Assembly (NCBI RefSeq): GCF_000346755.1
Contig: NZ_ANNV01000167.1
Location: forward strand, 1-62,545
Length of the DNA: 62,545 bases
DNA from: Pseudomonas sp. CBZ-4
GTDB lineage: Bacteria; Pseudomonadota; Gammaproteobacteria; Pseudomonadales; Pseudomonadaceae
Reading direction: 5' to 3'
Part shown: in pieces, positions 25,057-32,959 of the stretch
Layout of the letters: each line of letters begins with the position of its first letter
Numbering within the stretch: the first letter of the stretch is position 1
Position numbers and translations under genes: made by a program
The notes under the pieces: generated by a model
What the model was told of the DNA's origin: nothing
The model's database searches: none
The model's input: the letters and a program-made list of their open reading frames with translations, nothing else

Positions 25057-25452
25057 ATGTCCACTATTCAGCCGTTCCAGCCCGTGTACAACTCGCAGGC
25101 ATTGCAAGCCGCCCCCGAAGAATTGCGCATCGGCTCGGGGCAGAATGAGAAAAGCGAGAAAACAGTCCGATTCACAGTGCGTTCGAAGGACGATTATGAA
25201 AAGGCCATCAACCTTTTCTATGAACTCGCCAAAGAAAAAGATGTACAAATCCGAAACCAATCCACTTACGCCGAAACCAGCGACTATGGCGGCGGAAAAG
25301 GGGCTTATTACACGGTGACGTTCGAATACCGACCAAACCTTCCTCACATCAACGAAAGCAAGGAGGAGTGGAACAAAAGGACTGATCTTAACCCTGAGTT
25401 CCAGCAAAAACTTCGTGAGGCGAACATTCGCAATTACGCCCCTGAAGAGTAA
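25057..25452 (+). CDS. Paralog-family hypothetical protein, copy D
   Basis: A 131-residue protein from MSTIQPFQPVYNS. The N-terminal 40 residues are polar, then KTVRFTVRSKDDYEKAINLFYELAKEKDV, GGGKGAYYTVTFEYRPN and a C-terminus DLNPEFQQKLREANIRNYAPEE match copy B in order. The DNA is visibly AT-richer than nearby core genes. The frame opens at 24949, but the internal ATG resembles the starts of A and B and has GGAA before it. Function unknown. Confidence 0.68.
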   Translation: MSTIQPFQPVYNSQALQAAPEELRIGSGQNEKSEKTVRFTVRSKDDYEKAINLFYELAKEKDVQIRNQSTYAETSDYGGGKGAYYTVTFEYRPNLPHINESKEEWNKRTDLNPEFQQKLREANIRNYAPEE

Positions 25453-25457
25453 AGGAC

Positions 25458-25588
25458 TGCCCCCCGGACAATCCAAACCGTACCTGCAGCCCTGAACTTC
25501 AGCAGAAGATCAGCCGATTCAAAGAGCAGTTTCACCAGACACGGCGCCGGAAGGCGTTGAAGATATAGGGCCAGATATATTCACCTGA
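25458..25588 (+). pseudogene. Paralog-family remnant, copy E
   Basis: A 3' fragment that reads PPDNPNRTCSPELQQKISRF and, after a one-base frame change, APEGVEDIGPDIFT and a stop at 25586-25588. The match to the end of copy A is close at DNA level, though A is on the opposite strand about 2.1 kb away. It directly follows copy D, so a once complete gene has been truncated and frameshifted. Confidence 0.65.
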
Positions 25589-25682
25589 TCACCAGCGTTT
25601 GAGCCGGCACGGGAATCACCCCGTGCCGTGAGTGCGATGTTTCTCTATCATGTCGCCTTTCACTCGCCCCCGGGAACGCACC

Positions 25683-26171
25683 ATGCCCCTCACCCTGCGC
25701 AACGCCCTCCCCGCCGACGCCGCCCGCTGCTTTGCAATCGAAACAGGCGCCTACGAAGGCGACGAAGCCGCCACCCTGGAAAAGATCGCCACGCGCATCA
25801 GGCTATACCCGGAAGGTTTTCTGATCCTCGAGGCCGATGGCGAGGTAGTGGGATTCATCAACGGCGGCTGCGCCCACGACGTGGTGATGTCGGACGAGGC
25901 GTTCAAGGAACTGGTGGGGCATTCGGCCGACGCGCCGAATGTGGTGATCATGTCCGTGGTGGTTGACCCGGCGCACCAGGGCAAGGGCTATTCCACGACG
26001 CTGATGAACGCGTTTGTACAACGCATGCAAGCGTTGGGGAAAAACACCATCCATCTGATGTGCAAAGACCGCCATGTGCCGCTGTACCAGCGCATGGGCT
26101 ATCGCTATGTACAGCCGTCGGCGTCGGAACACGGCGGCATGGTGTGGCATGAGATGGTCATGGATCTCTGA
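25683..26171 (+). CDS. GNAT-family N-acetyltransferase
   Basis: A 162-residue GNAT protein. The motif A region is SVVVDPAHQGKGYSTTLMNAF and the C-terminus has the PLYQRMGYRYV segment. The N-terminal AIETGAYEGDEAATLEKI and FILEADGEVVGFINGG stretches resemble the arylalkylamine acetyltransferase branch, whose members acetylate amines; the substrate here is not known. ATG at 25683; the frame extends upstream without support. Confidence 0.87.
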   Translation: MPLTLRNALPADAARCFAIETGAYEGDEAATLEKIATRIRLYPEGFLILEADGEVVGFINGGCAHDVVMSDEAFKELVGHSADAPNVVIMSVVVDPAHQGKGYSTTLMNAFVQRMQALGKNTIHLMCKDRHVPLYQRMGYRYVQPSASEHGGMVWHEMVMDL

Positions 26172-26198
26172 TCGCCCACCCGGTAAAGGACTACCACG

Positions 26199-26627
26199 AT
26201 GTTCATCGGACGCCTCGCCCAACTCACCCACTGCACGCCAAAAGCCATCCGCCTGTACGAACAGCTGGGGTTGATCAACGAACCCCAGCGCAGCGGCCGT
26301 TACCGCGTGTACAACGCACACCATGTGCAGATGGTGCAACTGATCCGCAAGGCGCAGGTGGCGGGTTTCAAGCTCGCGGAAATGGGCCCGTTGATTGCCG
26401 CAAAAAATGCGCTACAGGCCTTTCCGTTGGACTTGGCCAATGCGGCGGTCGATGCCAAGCGCCTGGATGTGAGGGCAAGAATCAGCGAACTGCAAGCATT
26501 GGACGTCCACCTCGCCGGGCTCAAGTGCCAGATGAATGAGCTGTTCACCCCTCATACGGCTGCCCCCCGCGCCTGTCCAGATACGCAAACGCCTCGCGCA
26601 ACGCCTGCTGCGGCGGGCGCGGATTGA
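26199..26627 (+). CDS. MerR-family transcriptional regulator
   Basis: A 142-residue protein with an N-terminal MerR winged helix (IGRLAQLTHCTPKAIRLYEQLGLI, then RSGRYRVYNAHHVQMVQLI) and a coiled dimer helix (about 80-115). No cysteine set for metal sensing is evident, so the effector is unknown. It follows the acetyltransferase by 27 bases and may share its transcript. Its 3' end overlaps the convergent epimerase gene by 83 bases, which is long, and the Pro/Ala-rich tail may reflect late extension. Confidence 0.88.
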   Translation: MFIGRLAQLTHCTPKAIRLYEQLGLINEPQRSGRYRVYNAHHVQMVQLIRKAQVAGFKLAEMGPLIAAKNALQAFPLDLANAAVDAKRLDVRARISELQALDVHLAGLKCQMNELFTPHTAAPRACPDTQTPRATPAAAGAD

Positions 26628-27525
26628 ATCCCAACTCGGCCTTGGCTTTGTCAATGTTGTATTCCTGGCGCACACCATGGAACAAACGCACCTGACTTCG
26701 CATCAGCTGGGCGGGATGCCCAGTGAGGCGGGCCCAGCGCTCTTGCAGCCAAGCGATGGCCAGCAGCAACCGACGCGGCGCCTGTGGCGGCGCTCGCACA
26801 CCCAATACATCGGCCAGTTCAGCCAGCGATGACGAGCGCTCATTGGCGAGGATATACCGCTGGCCTGCACGGCCCTTCTGCGCGGCGAGCAGCATGCCGT
26901 TGGCGACATCGCGCACATCGACAAAATTGAAGTGAAAGCCTGGGTCCAGCGGCACCTTGCGATCCTTCACCGCCTGCAAAAAACCCAAGGTATCGGTCAA
27001 GCGCCCGGCGTTGGGGCCGATCATCGCCGAAGGCAATACCGAGACCATCCACAACCCCAACGCATTCGCGGTTTGCCACGCGAGCTGTTCGCTGAGGATT
27101 TTCGAACGGTAGTAGGCATTCTCAGCCTCCTCACACCACCGGGTTTCATCCAACGCGCTACCGTCATGCCCCACCGCTGCCACGGAACTGACATACACCA
27201 CGCGCTTGACCCCTGCACGGCTGGCGGCCTGCAACACACACCGTGTGCCCTGCACATTGGGCTCGACGATCTCGGCCTCGGGATTTTTCGCCCAATGCTT
27301 GAACACCGCCGCCACTTGAAACAATACCTCGACGCCGTCGAGGGCCTTGCCTAGTGCTGCCTCATCCAGCAGCTCGGCGTAGACCACCTCACACGCGAGC
27401 CCTACGAACGCGGCCTGCTGATGGATATCGCGCACCCCGGCACGGACGGTGTGACCTTGCCTGAGCAGCGCCCTGACCAGCGTATTGCCCAGGTGCCCAT
27501 TGGCCCCCGTCACCAGACACAACAT
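26545..27525 (-). CDS. NAD-dependent epimerase/dehydratase family protein
   Basis: A 326-residue extended short-chain dehydrogenase. The Rossmann motif TGANGHLGNTLVRALL is at the N-terminus and the catalytic YxxxK is in NAYYRSKILSEQLA, with SSVAAVG before it. It resembles dihydroflavonol-4-reductase-like oxidoreductases of bacteria; the substrate is unknown. It converges on the MerR gene. Confidence 0.88.
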   Translation of the reverse strand: MLCLVTGANGHLGNTLVRALLRQGHTVRAGVRDIHQQAAFVGLACEVVYAELLDEAALGKALDGVEVLFQVAAVFKHWAKNPEAEIVEPNVQGTRCVLQAASRAGVKRVVYVSSVAAVGHDGSALDETRWCEEAENAYYRSKILSEQLAWQTANALGLWMVSVLPSAMIGPNAGRLTDTLGFLQAVKDRKVPLDPGFHFNFVDVRDVANGMLLAAQKGRAGQRYILANERSSSLAELADVLGVRAPPQAPRRLLLAIAWLQERWARLTGHPAQLMRSQVRLFHGVRQEYNIDKAKAELGFNPRPPQQALREAFAYLDRRGGQPYEG

Positions 27526-27547
27526 GCTTATCGTCCTTTTTTCGCTT

Positions 27548-27570
27548 AAAAAACCCTGCGCTATGCGCAG
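27548..27570 (-). terminator. Intrinsic terminator after the TPM-GNAT unit
   Basis: On the minus strand CTGCGC-ATA-GCGCAG forms a six-pair stem followed by GG and six T. It lies 37 bases past the stop of the acetyltransferase gene at 27607. Confidence 0.65.
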
Positions 27571-27606
27571 CGAAAAAAAGCATACAGTCTGTCCCGTGGG
27601 GCAGAG

Positions 27607-28143
27607 TCAAGCGGGCGTCAGGCCCAGGGCTTTGCCAAACAGCCGATTGCCGTGGGTCTCGCCCTGGAAGGTGTAGGTCGGCGCGCCCAACAGCGCGTAG
27701 CCGCGCCGAGGGTAGAACGCCAGCGCGCGCTCATTGCCGTCCCATACGGTGGCCCACAGCAATGAGGCACCCTCCAGTGCAGCGCGTTGTTCGGCGGCTT
27801 GCAGCAGGCGGTAGCCCATGCCCAACCCGGTAAAACGCTCCTGGATATACAGGCGCTGCAGCTCGGCAACATCCGCCGCCTCAATCATCGCGTGACCGGT
27901 GTTGAGTTTGACCTGGGCGAAGCCAACCAGGTGGTGGTTGCACTCGGCAACCAGCAACGCAATGCCAGGCTCAGCCAGCAGCCGCGTGATGGCCTGCGGC
28001 GAGAACGCTTGCAGCGCCTCATTGGCGATCGCATTGCGGATGCCTTCGGTGGCGTAGGTGTCGAGGAAGACCTGCATGCCCAGCACGCCAATACACAGCG
28101 CGTCCTCAGCCGTTGCGGGACGAATCATGATGTCTCTGGACAT
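27607..28143 (-). CDS. GNAT-family N-acetyltransferase
   Basis: A 178-residue GNAT enzyme. Motif A is ELQRLYIQERFTGLGMGYRLLQAAE, and the C-terminal ALAFYPRRGYALLG strand is clear. It starts three bases after the TPM-domain gene and is probably co-transcribed with it. The substrate is unknown. Confidence 0.88.
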   Translation of the reverse strand: MSRDIMIRPATAEDALCIGVLGMQVFLDTYATEGIRNAIANEALQAFSPQAITRLLAEPGIALLVAECNHHLVGFAQVKLNTGHAMIEAADVAELQRLYIQERFTGLGMGYRLLQAAEQRAALEGASLLWATVWDGNERALAFYPRRGYALLGAPTYTFQGETHGNRLFGKALGLTPA

Positions 28144-28146
28144 GGT

Positions 28147-29343
28147 TTACCAACTCCCCGAAGCGCCACCGCCACCACTCGAACCACCACCGCCCGACGA
28201 GCTGCTGCTGGAGCGGCTGGAACCCGAGCTTGACCCACCGGCAGAACCCGACCCCGACCCCGTGCCGACCTTGCCAAAAATACACAACGCCGCAAACGAG
28301 GCGATGGGGAACGCGAACAACCAGCCGTTACGGCCCATGTCCAGCACATACACGGCCGCGCCATACACCGCCACGGCCGCCAGCAAACGTGCGACAAAAC
28401 CTGCGCGGCTGTGTTTCCAGGCGTCTTTCATGAGCACCAACAGGATCAGGTACAACCCCAGCACAGCCAGCGCCGCCAGCGGATACACCAGCCAGTGGAT
28501 GAAGTTGACGTCGGCATGGTGTTGATCAACCACCACCAGCCCGAGGATGTAGGCCAGCAACCCGAGCACGCAGTAGAACACCGTGCGCGCCAGCCACAAC
28601 GCACCAAAGGTGGCGCCGCCGATCAGCATCGTCAGCGGCATGAGCAGCAGGGACAACGGCCAGGCCTGCCCACCGCTGAAAATCGTCAGCAGCACCGTGG
28701 CCGCCACGGTCGCGATCAGGGCGCGACGCCAATGCAGCTTCCCAGCGGCGAGTAGCACGCCGCCAAGGGCGCCCAGAACAAACGCCAGCAACACCGCCAG
28801 CGCCCGCGGCCCGGTCGCCGGCCCCGCCACATCTGGCAAGTCGCCGCCGTCCACCAGCACGATCAAGTCATTGACGGCGAGGCTCACACCGCCCGCGTAG
28901 TCGCCCTGGCGAAACGCCGGGGTGATGTGTTCTTCGATGATGCGATGGCTCAGCAAGTCGGTGACGGTGCCTTCAAGACCGTAGCCCACTTCGATGCGCA
29001 CCTTGCGGTCATCCTTGGCCACCAGCAGCAGGATGCCGTCATTGATGTCCTTGCGCCCCAGCTTCCAGGCACGGAACAGTTGGTTCGCATAGTCTTCGAG
29101 GCTGGCGCCGCCGAGGCTGGGCACCAGCAGCACGGCGACCTGCGCGCCTTTGCGCTGCTCGAGGGCGGCGAGCTGTTCTTTCAGACGGGTGGTGGTGCCG
29201 GCGTCCAGGGTGTTGGTGAGGTCGATCACCCGCTGATCAAGGGCCACGCCAATCGGCGAAGTGTCCGCCTGGGCGGCGCCCGACAGGCCTATGCAGACCA
29301 ACGCCAGCAAGCTGAAAACGGATTGCCGCACAATCAACCACAT
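28147..29343 (-). CDS. TPM-domain membrane protein with Ser/Gly tail
   Basis: A 398-residue protein. Signal peptide about 1-26, then a periplasmic TPM (TLP18.3/Psb32/MOLO-1) domain (VIDLTNTLDAGT through KVRIEVGYGLEGTVTDLLSHRII), several membrane helices from about 180 to 350, and a long Ser/Gly tail ending the protein. TPM proteins act in membrane or photosystem quality control in other organisms, but the bacterial role is poorly known. The low-complexity tail is common in this family. Confidence 0.87.
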   Translation of the reverse strand: MWLIVRQSVFSLLALVCIGLSGAAQADTSPIGVALDQRVIDLTNTLDAGTTTRLKEQLAALEQRKGAQVAVLLVPSLGGASLEDYANQLFRAWKLGRKDINDGILLLVAKDDRKVRIEVGYGLEGTVTDLLSHRIIEEHITPAFRQGDYAGGVSLAVNDLIVLVDGGDLPDVAGPATGPRALAVLLAFVLGALGGVLLAAGKLHWRRALIATVAATVLLTIFSGGQAWPLSLLLMPLTMLIGGATFGALWLARTVFYCVLGLLAYILGLVVVDQHHADVNFIHWLVYPLAALAVLGLYLILLVLMKDAWKHSRAGFVARLLAAVAVYGAAVYVLDMGRNGWLFAFPIASFAALCIFGKVGTGSGSGSAGGSSSGSSRSSSSSSGGGGSSGGGGASGSW

Positions 29344-29470
29344 ACTTGTTACCTGAAGTTTCTTCCTGAAGGCGCCGACTTTACCCTATCGGCGCTATAA
29401 CGCGTGACCCCGTGCCGTTGACTATCTAAACTCCGCCCACGCATAGCAAAACGCCATAACCGGGAAGCCC

Positions 29471-30286
29471 ATGGACCTACGCCACCGCAACAACGTCAGT
29501 GTGATGGGCAATGGCGCCTCGACCCTGGTGTTCTCCCACGGTTTCGGTTGCAACCAGGCCATGTGGAACTACCTGGCGCCGCAGTTTGGCGCACGCTTTC
29601 GCGTGGTGATGTATGACCTGGTCGGCGCCGGCCTGTCGGACCTCAATGCGTTCGACAAGGCCAAGTACAGCACGCTGGAAGGTTACGCCCGCGACTTGAA
29701 CGAGATCATCCAGGCCTTTGCGGTGGGCCCGGTGATTCTGGTCAGCCACTCGGTCAGCGCCATGATCGCCACCCTCGCCGACCGCCAGGCCCCCGGGCGT
29801 ATCGCCGCCCATGTGATGATCGGCCCGTCGCCGCGCTATATCGATGCCGAGGGTTATGTCGGCGGCTTCAAGCGCAGCGATATCGACGACCTGCTCGATA
29901 CCCTCGACAGCAACTACCTCGGCTGGTCCAGCGCGATGGCGCCAGTGATCATGGGCGCGCCCGGGCAACCGGCGTTGAGCGACGAACTGGCCAACAGCTT
30001 CTGCCGCACTGAACCGGAGATCGCCAAGCAATTTGCGCGGGTAACGTTCATGTCGGACAACCGCCAGGACGTCGCAGGCCTGAGCACCCCGGTACTGATC
30101 CTGCAATCGAGCGACGACCTGATCGCTCCGGTTGTCGTCGGTGAATACCTGCACAGCGTGCTGCCCAACAGCACCTATTGCCTGGTCGACAACGTCGGCC
30201 ATTGCCCGCACATGAGTGCGCCACAGGCGTGTACCGCCGCGATGGACACCTTCCTTGCGCCGTGGGCCGCCCTCCATGCCGGCTAA
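29471..30286 (+). CDS. RsbQ-like alpha/beta hydrolase
   Basis: A 271-residue alpha/beta hydrolase close to Bacillus RsbQ and plant KAI2/D14 in layout. The oxyanion region is FSHGFGCNQAMW, the nucleophile is Ser94 in SHSVS, the acid lies in SSDDLIAP (215-216) and the catalytic His is His244 in NVGHCPHMSAP. In Bacillus, RsbQ works with the PAS phosphatase RsbP to report energy stress; here it overlaps a PAS histidine kinase gene by 11 bases. It probably produces or senses a small ligand for that PAS domain (inference). Confidence 0.9.
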   Translation: MDLRHRNNVSVMGNGASTLVFSHGFGCNQAMWNYLAPQFGARFRVVMYDLVGAGLSDLNAFDKAKYSTLEGYARDLNEIIQAFAVGPVILVSHSVSAMIATLADRQAPGRIAAHVMIGPSPRYIDAEGYVGGFKRSDIDDLLDTLDSNYLGWSSAMAPVIMGAPGQPALSDELANSFCRTEPEIAKQFARVTFMSDNRQDVAGLSTPVLILQSSDDLIAPVVVGEYLHSVLPNSTYCLVDNVGHCPHMSAPQACTAAMDTFLAPWAALHAG

Positions 30287-31424
30287 GCTGTTCGACAGCG
30301 CCGCCTGCGCTCTCGCCGTCACCGCGCAAGACGGTGCGATCCTGCAAGCCAACGCGCGGTTCTGTGAATGGCTGGGGTTCAGCGCCGCCGAACTCTACGG
30401 CCGGCGCTTCCAGGACCTGCTGACCATGGGCGGACGAATCTTCCACCAGACCCACCTGGCACCGATGCTGCGCCTGCGCGGCAGTGTGACCGAAGTGAAG
30501 CTGGAGATGCTGCACCGCGACGGGCACAAGGTGACCGTGCTGCTCAATGGCCTCAAGCGCGAGCATGCGGATGGCGTGGTCTACGACCTGGCCCTGTTCG
30601 GCACCACCGACCGCGACAAGTACGAGCGTGAACTGCTCAACGCCCGCAACCTGGCCGAAGCGCTCTTGCAGGAAAAGACCGCCACCGAACTCGCCCTCAA
30701 GAGCGCCCAGGCCGAACTGAGCGAGGCCTATGCCATCGCCCAGCGCCGCGCGCTGTTTGCCGAGCAGATGGTGGCGATCGTCAGCCATGACTTGAAGAAC
30801 CCGCTCACGGCAATCCGCATGGCTTCGGACTTCCTCAGCCGAGGCGAACGCAGTGCCAAGGAGCGCCAGTTGCTGGGGCATATCGCCCAGTCCTCCGAAC
30901 GTGCCCAACGCATGATCGCCGACCTGCTGGACTTCACCCAGGCCCGCGTCGGCCACGGCATCAGCATCAAGGTGGCGCCACTCGACCTGCACGCCGTAAC
31001 CCAGCAGGCCGTGGATGAATTGCGCGTAGCCTTCCCCAAGGCCACCCTGGAACATCACGCCGTGGGCAGTGGCGACGCCAGCCTGGACGCCGACCGCGTG
31101 CAGCAGATCATCGGCAACCTGGTGGCCAACAGCGTGGCGTATGGCGACCTGCAACGGCCCATCACCGTGACTTCGCAATTGGGCGATGGCGGTTGCACCG
31201 TGTCCGTGCACAACCATGGCGCGGTGATTCCCGAGACACTGTTGGACGGGCTGTTCGAGCCCATGACCCGCGGCACTGAACAAGGCAGCGACGTGCGCAG
31301 CGTGGGCCTGGGGCTGTATATCGTGCGGGAGTTGGCCAGGGTGCATGGCGGCGATGTGGCGGTGAGGTCTACCGTGCAAGACGGCACGTTGTTCAGTGTG
31401 CGTTTTGTGCCTGGCGGGCTTTAG
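30276..31424 (+). CDS. PAS-domain sensor histidine kinase
   Basis: A 382-residue cytoplasmic kinase without membrane segments. PAS domain about 5-110 with GGRIFHQTHLAPMLRLRG, a motif also seen in RsbP-like PAS proteins; coiled linker about 113-160; phosphoacceptor His171 in VSHDLKNPLTAIR; N-box NLVANSV near 281-287; G-box VGLGLYIV at 343-350. It should autophosphorylate in response to the PAS ligand. No response regulator is adjacent. ATG at 30276, inside the end of the RsbQ-like gene, so translation is coupled. Confidence 0.9.
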   Translation: MPAKLFDSAACALAVTAQDGAILQANARFCEWLGFSAAELYGRRFQDLLTMGGRIFHQTHLAPMLRLRGSVTEVKLEMLHRDGHKVTVLLNGLKREHADGVVYDLALFGTTDRDKYERELLNARNLAEALLQEKTATELALKSAQAELSEAYAIAQRRALFAEQMVAIVSHDLKNPLTAIRMASDFLSRGERSAKERQLLGHIAQSSERAQRMIADLLDFTQARVGHGISIKVAPLDLHAVTQQAVDELRVAFPKATLEHHAVGSGDASLDADRVQQIIGNLVANSVAYGDLQRPITVTSQLGDGGCTVSVHNHGAVIPETLLDGLFEPMTRGTEQGSDVRSVGLGLYIVRELARVHGGDVAVRSTVQDGTLFSVRFVPGGL

Positions 31425-31440
31425 GTTTCGCCTGTACCGC

Positions 31441-31543
31441 CGTCATCGCAGGCAAGCCAGCTCCCACAGGGGATTGGGTTTGCACGCCAGATCAGGTTTG
31501 CACCGATCAAACTGTGGGAGCTGGCTTGCCTGCGATGACGGCC
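31441..31543. repeat. REP inverted pair
   Basis: Two REP half-sites in opposite orientation (CATCGCAGGCAAGCCAGC and its complement) separated by about 45 bases, just after the kinase stop. They form a long imperfect palindrome that could protect or end the transcript. Confidence 0.85.
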
Positions 31544-31574
31544 GCCCAGCCACCACAGTTTCAACTGCCTACCT

Positions 31575-32381
31575 TCATCCGATGCCAAACACACTACCCT
31601 GCATCACCGGCTCCACACTCCCCGTCAACACCACACCCCCCTCGCCCGCCCACTCCACCGTCACCCTACCGCCATCGCAGTGCACCTGAACCCTGGCATC
31701 CAGCAAGCCACGGCGGATGCCATTGACCACTGCCCCACAACAACACGACCCCGATCCCAGCGGCACACCCCCGCCGCGCTCCCAGATGCGCAGGCGGATG
31801 TGCCCACGGTCCAGCACCTGCACGAAATGCACATTGGTCTTGGCCGGAAACAATGGATGCTGTTCCAGCGCCGGCCCCACCGCCGCCACGTCGACAGCCG
31901 TTATGTCGTCGACAAAAAACGTGCAATGCGGATTGCCCATGCTGCACGCCGCCGGCTCACCTTCGAGCGGCAAGGTGCGGGTATCCATGGCCTCGGCCAG
32001 CGGCACGGCCGCCCAGTCCAGCGACGGCTCGCCCATGTTGACCGACACCTGGCGCCCCGACGCCCGCACGCAGGTCAACAAGCCGCGGTCGGTGCGCAGC
32101 ACAATCGAGTCGCTGCCGGTTTCCTGCATCAGGCGATCCGCCACGCCACGGGTGGCACTGCCGCAGGTTTGCAGCGGCGTGCCGTTGGGGTTCCAGAACT
32201 TGACCCGCGCCGCCGCATCGTCGCAATCGAGGACCACGGCCAGCTGGTTGAAGCCGATACCGGTATGGCGGTTGCCCAGGCGGCGGGCGATTTGCGCGGT
32301 GATCGGGTCGGCCTGGCCACGGCGGTCGATGATGATGAAGTCGTCGCCGTGGGCGTGCATTTTTACGAACGGCAAGGGCAT
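31575..32381 (-). CDS. Diaminopimelate-epimerase-like (DapF family) protein
   Basis: A 268-residue two-lobed DapF-family enzyme starting PFVKMHAHGDDFIIID. The two catalytic cysteines are retained (TCGSATRG and GSGSCCCGAVVNG), but flanks differ from canonical DapF: CGSA replaces CGNG, and the second loop has three consecutive Cys. GNPHCTFFVDD is conserved. It stands alone without lysine or peptidoglycan genes, so it may be a second epimerase or racemase with a different amino-acid substrate. AAGGA precedes the ATG. Confidence 0.82.
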   Translation of the reverse strand: MPLPFVKMHAHGDDFIIIDRRGQADPITAQIARRLGNRHTGIGFNQLAVVLDCDDAAARVKFWNPNGTPLQTCGSATRGVADRLMQETGSDSIVLRTDRGLLTCVRASGRQVSVNMGEPSLDWAAVPLAEAMDTRTLPLEGEPAACSMGNPHCTFFVDDITAVDVAAVGPALEQHPLFPAKTNVHFVQVLDRGHIRLRIWERGGGVPLGSGSCCCGAVVNGIRRGLLDARVQVHCDGGRVTVEWAGEGGVVLTGSVEPVMQGSVFGIG

Positions 32382-32455
32382 GGGTTGTCCTTTAGTCGAC
32401 CAATGGGGGAAGTGAAGGATACTCTGAACCGGCCAGACCTAATCGAGAGCACAGC

Positions 32456-32959
32456 ATGCTTATTGTTTTCAGTGGCCTTCCCGGCACCGGCAAAACCACC
32501 ATTGCGCAGGCGCTGGTCCGCCAGGCTGGAGCGGTTTACCTGCGTGTAGACGTGATCGAACAAGCGCTTCGCAACGCCCGTGTGCTGGTCACCGATGTAG
32601 GTGCCAGCGGCTACGGCGTGGCCAATGCGCTGGCACTGAGCAATCTGCAGCTGGGTCATACGGTGGTTGCCGATTGCGTCAACCCGGTCAAGGAAAGCCG
32701 CGAAGCGTGGCAACAAATCGCGGCGACTGCAGGTGTGGCGCTGCTGGATATTCAGGTGATCTGCAGCGACCCGCACGAACATCAACGCCGTGTCGAAACC
32801 CGTACGGGTGATATTGCCGGATTGACGCCGCCCACCTGGCAATCCGTACTGGCCCATGAATACGAGCCCTGGGATGTATGGACATTCGACACCGCCTTGA
32901 TCAACCCGGCGCAGGCGGTCGAAGCGCTGCTCGCAAGAATGAGTGCCCCCTACAGCTAA
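32456..32959 (+). CDS. AAA-type P-loop kinase-like protein
   Basis: A 167-residue protein with Walker A GLPGTGKTT near the N-terminus, an LRVDVIEQAL switch region, and an Arg-containing lid (HEHQRRVETR). The size and layout match the AAA_33 family of small-molecule or nucleoside kinases, including antibiotic phosphotransferase-like members. The substrate is unknown. It converges on the transpeptidase gene, sharing 4 bases. Confidence 0.82.
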   Translation: MLIVFSGLPGTGKTTIAQALVRQAGAVYLRVDVIEQALRNARVLVTDVGASGYGVANALALSNLQLGHTVVADCVNPVKESREAWQQIAATAGVALLDIQVICSDPHEHQRRVETRTGDIAGLTPPTWQSVLAHEYEPWDVWTFDTALINPAQAVEALLARMSAPYS

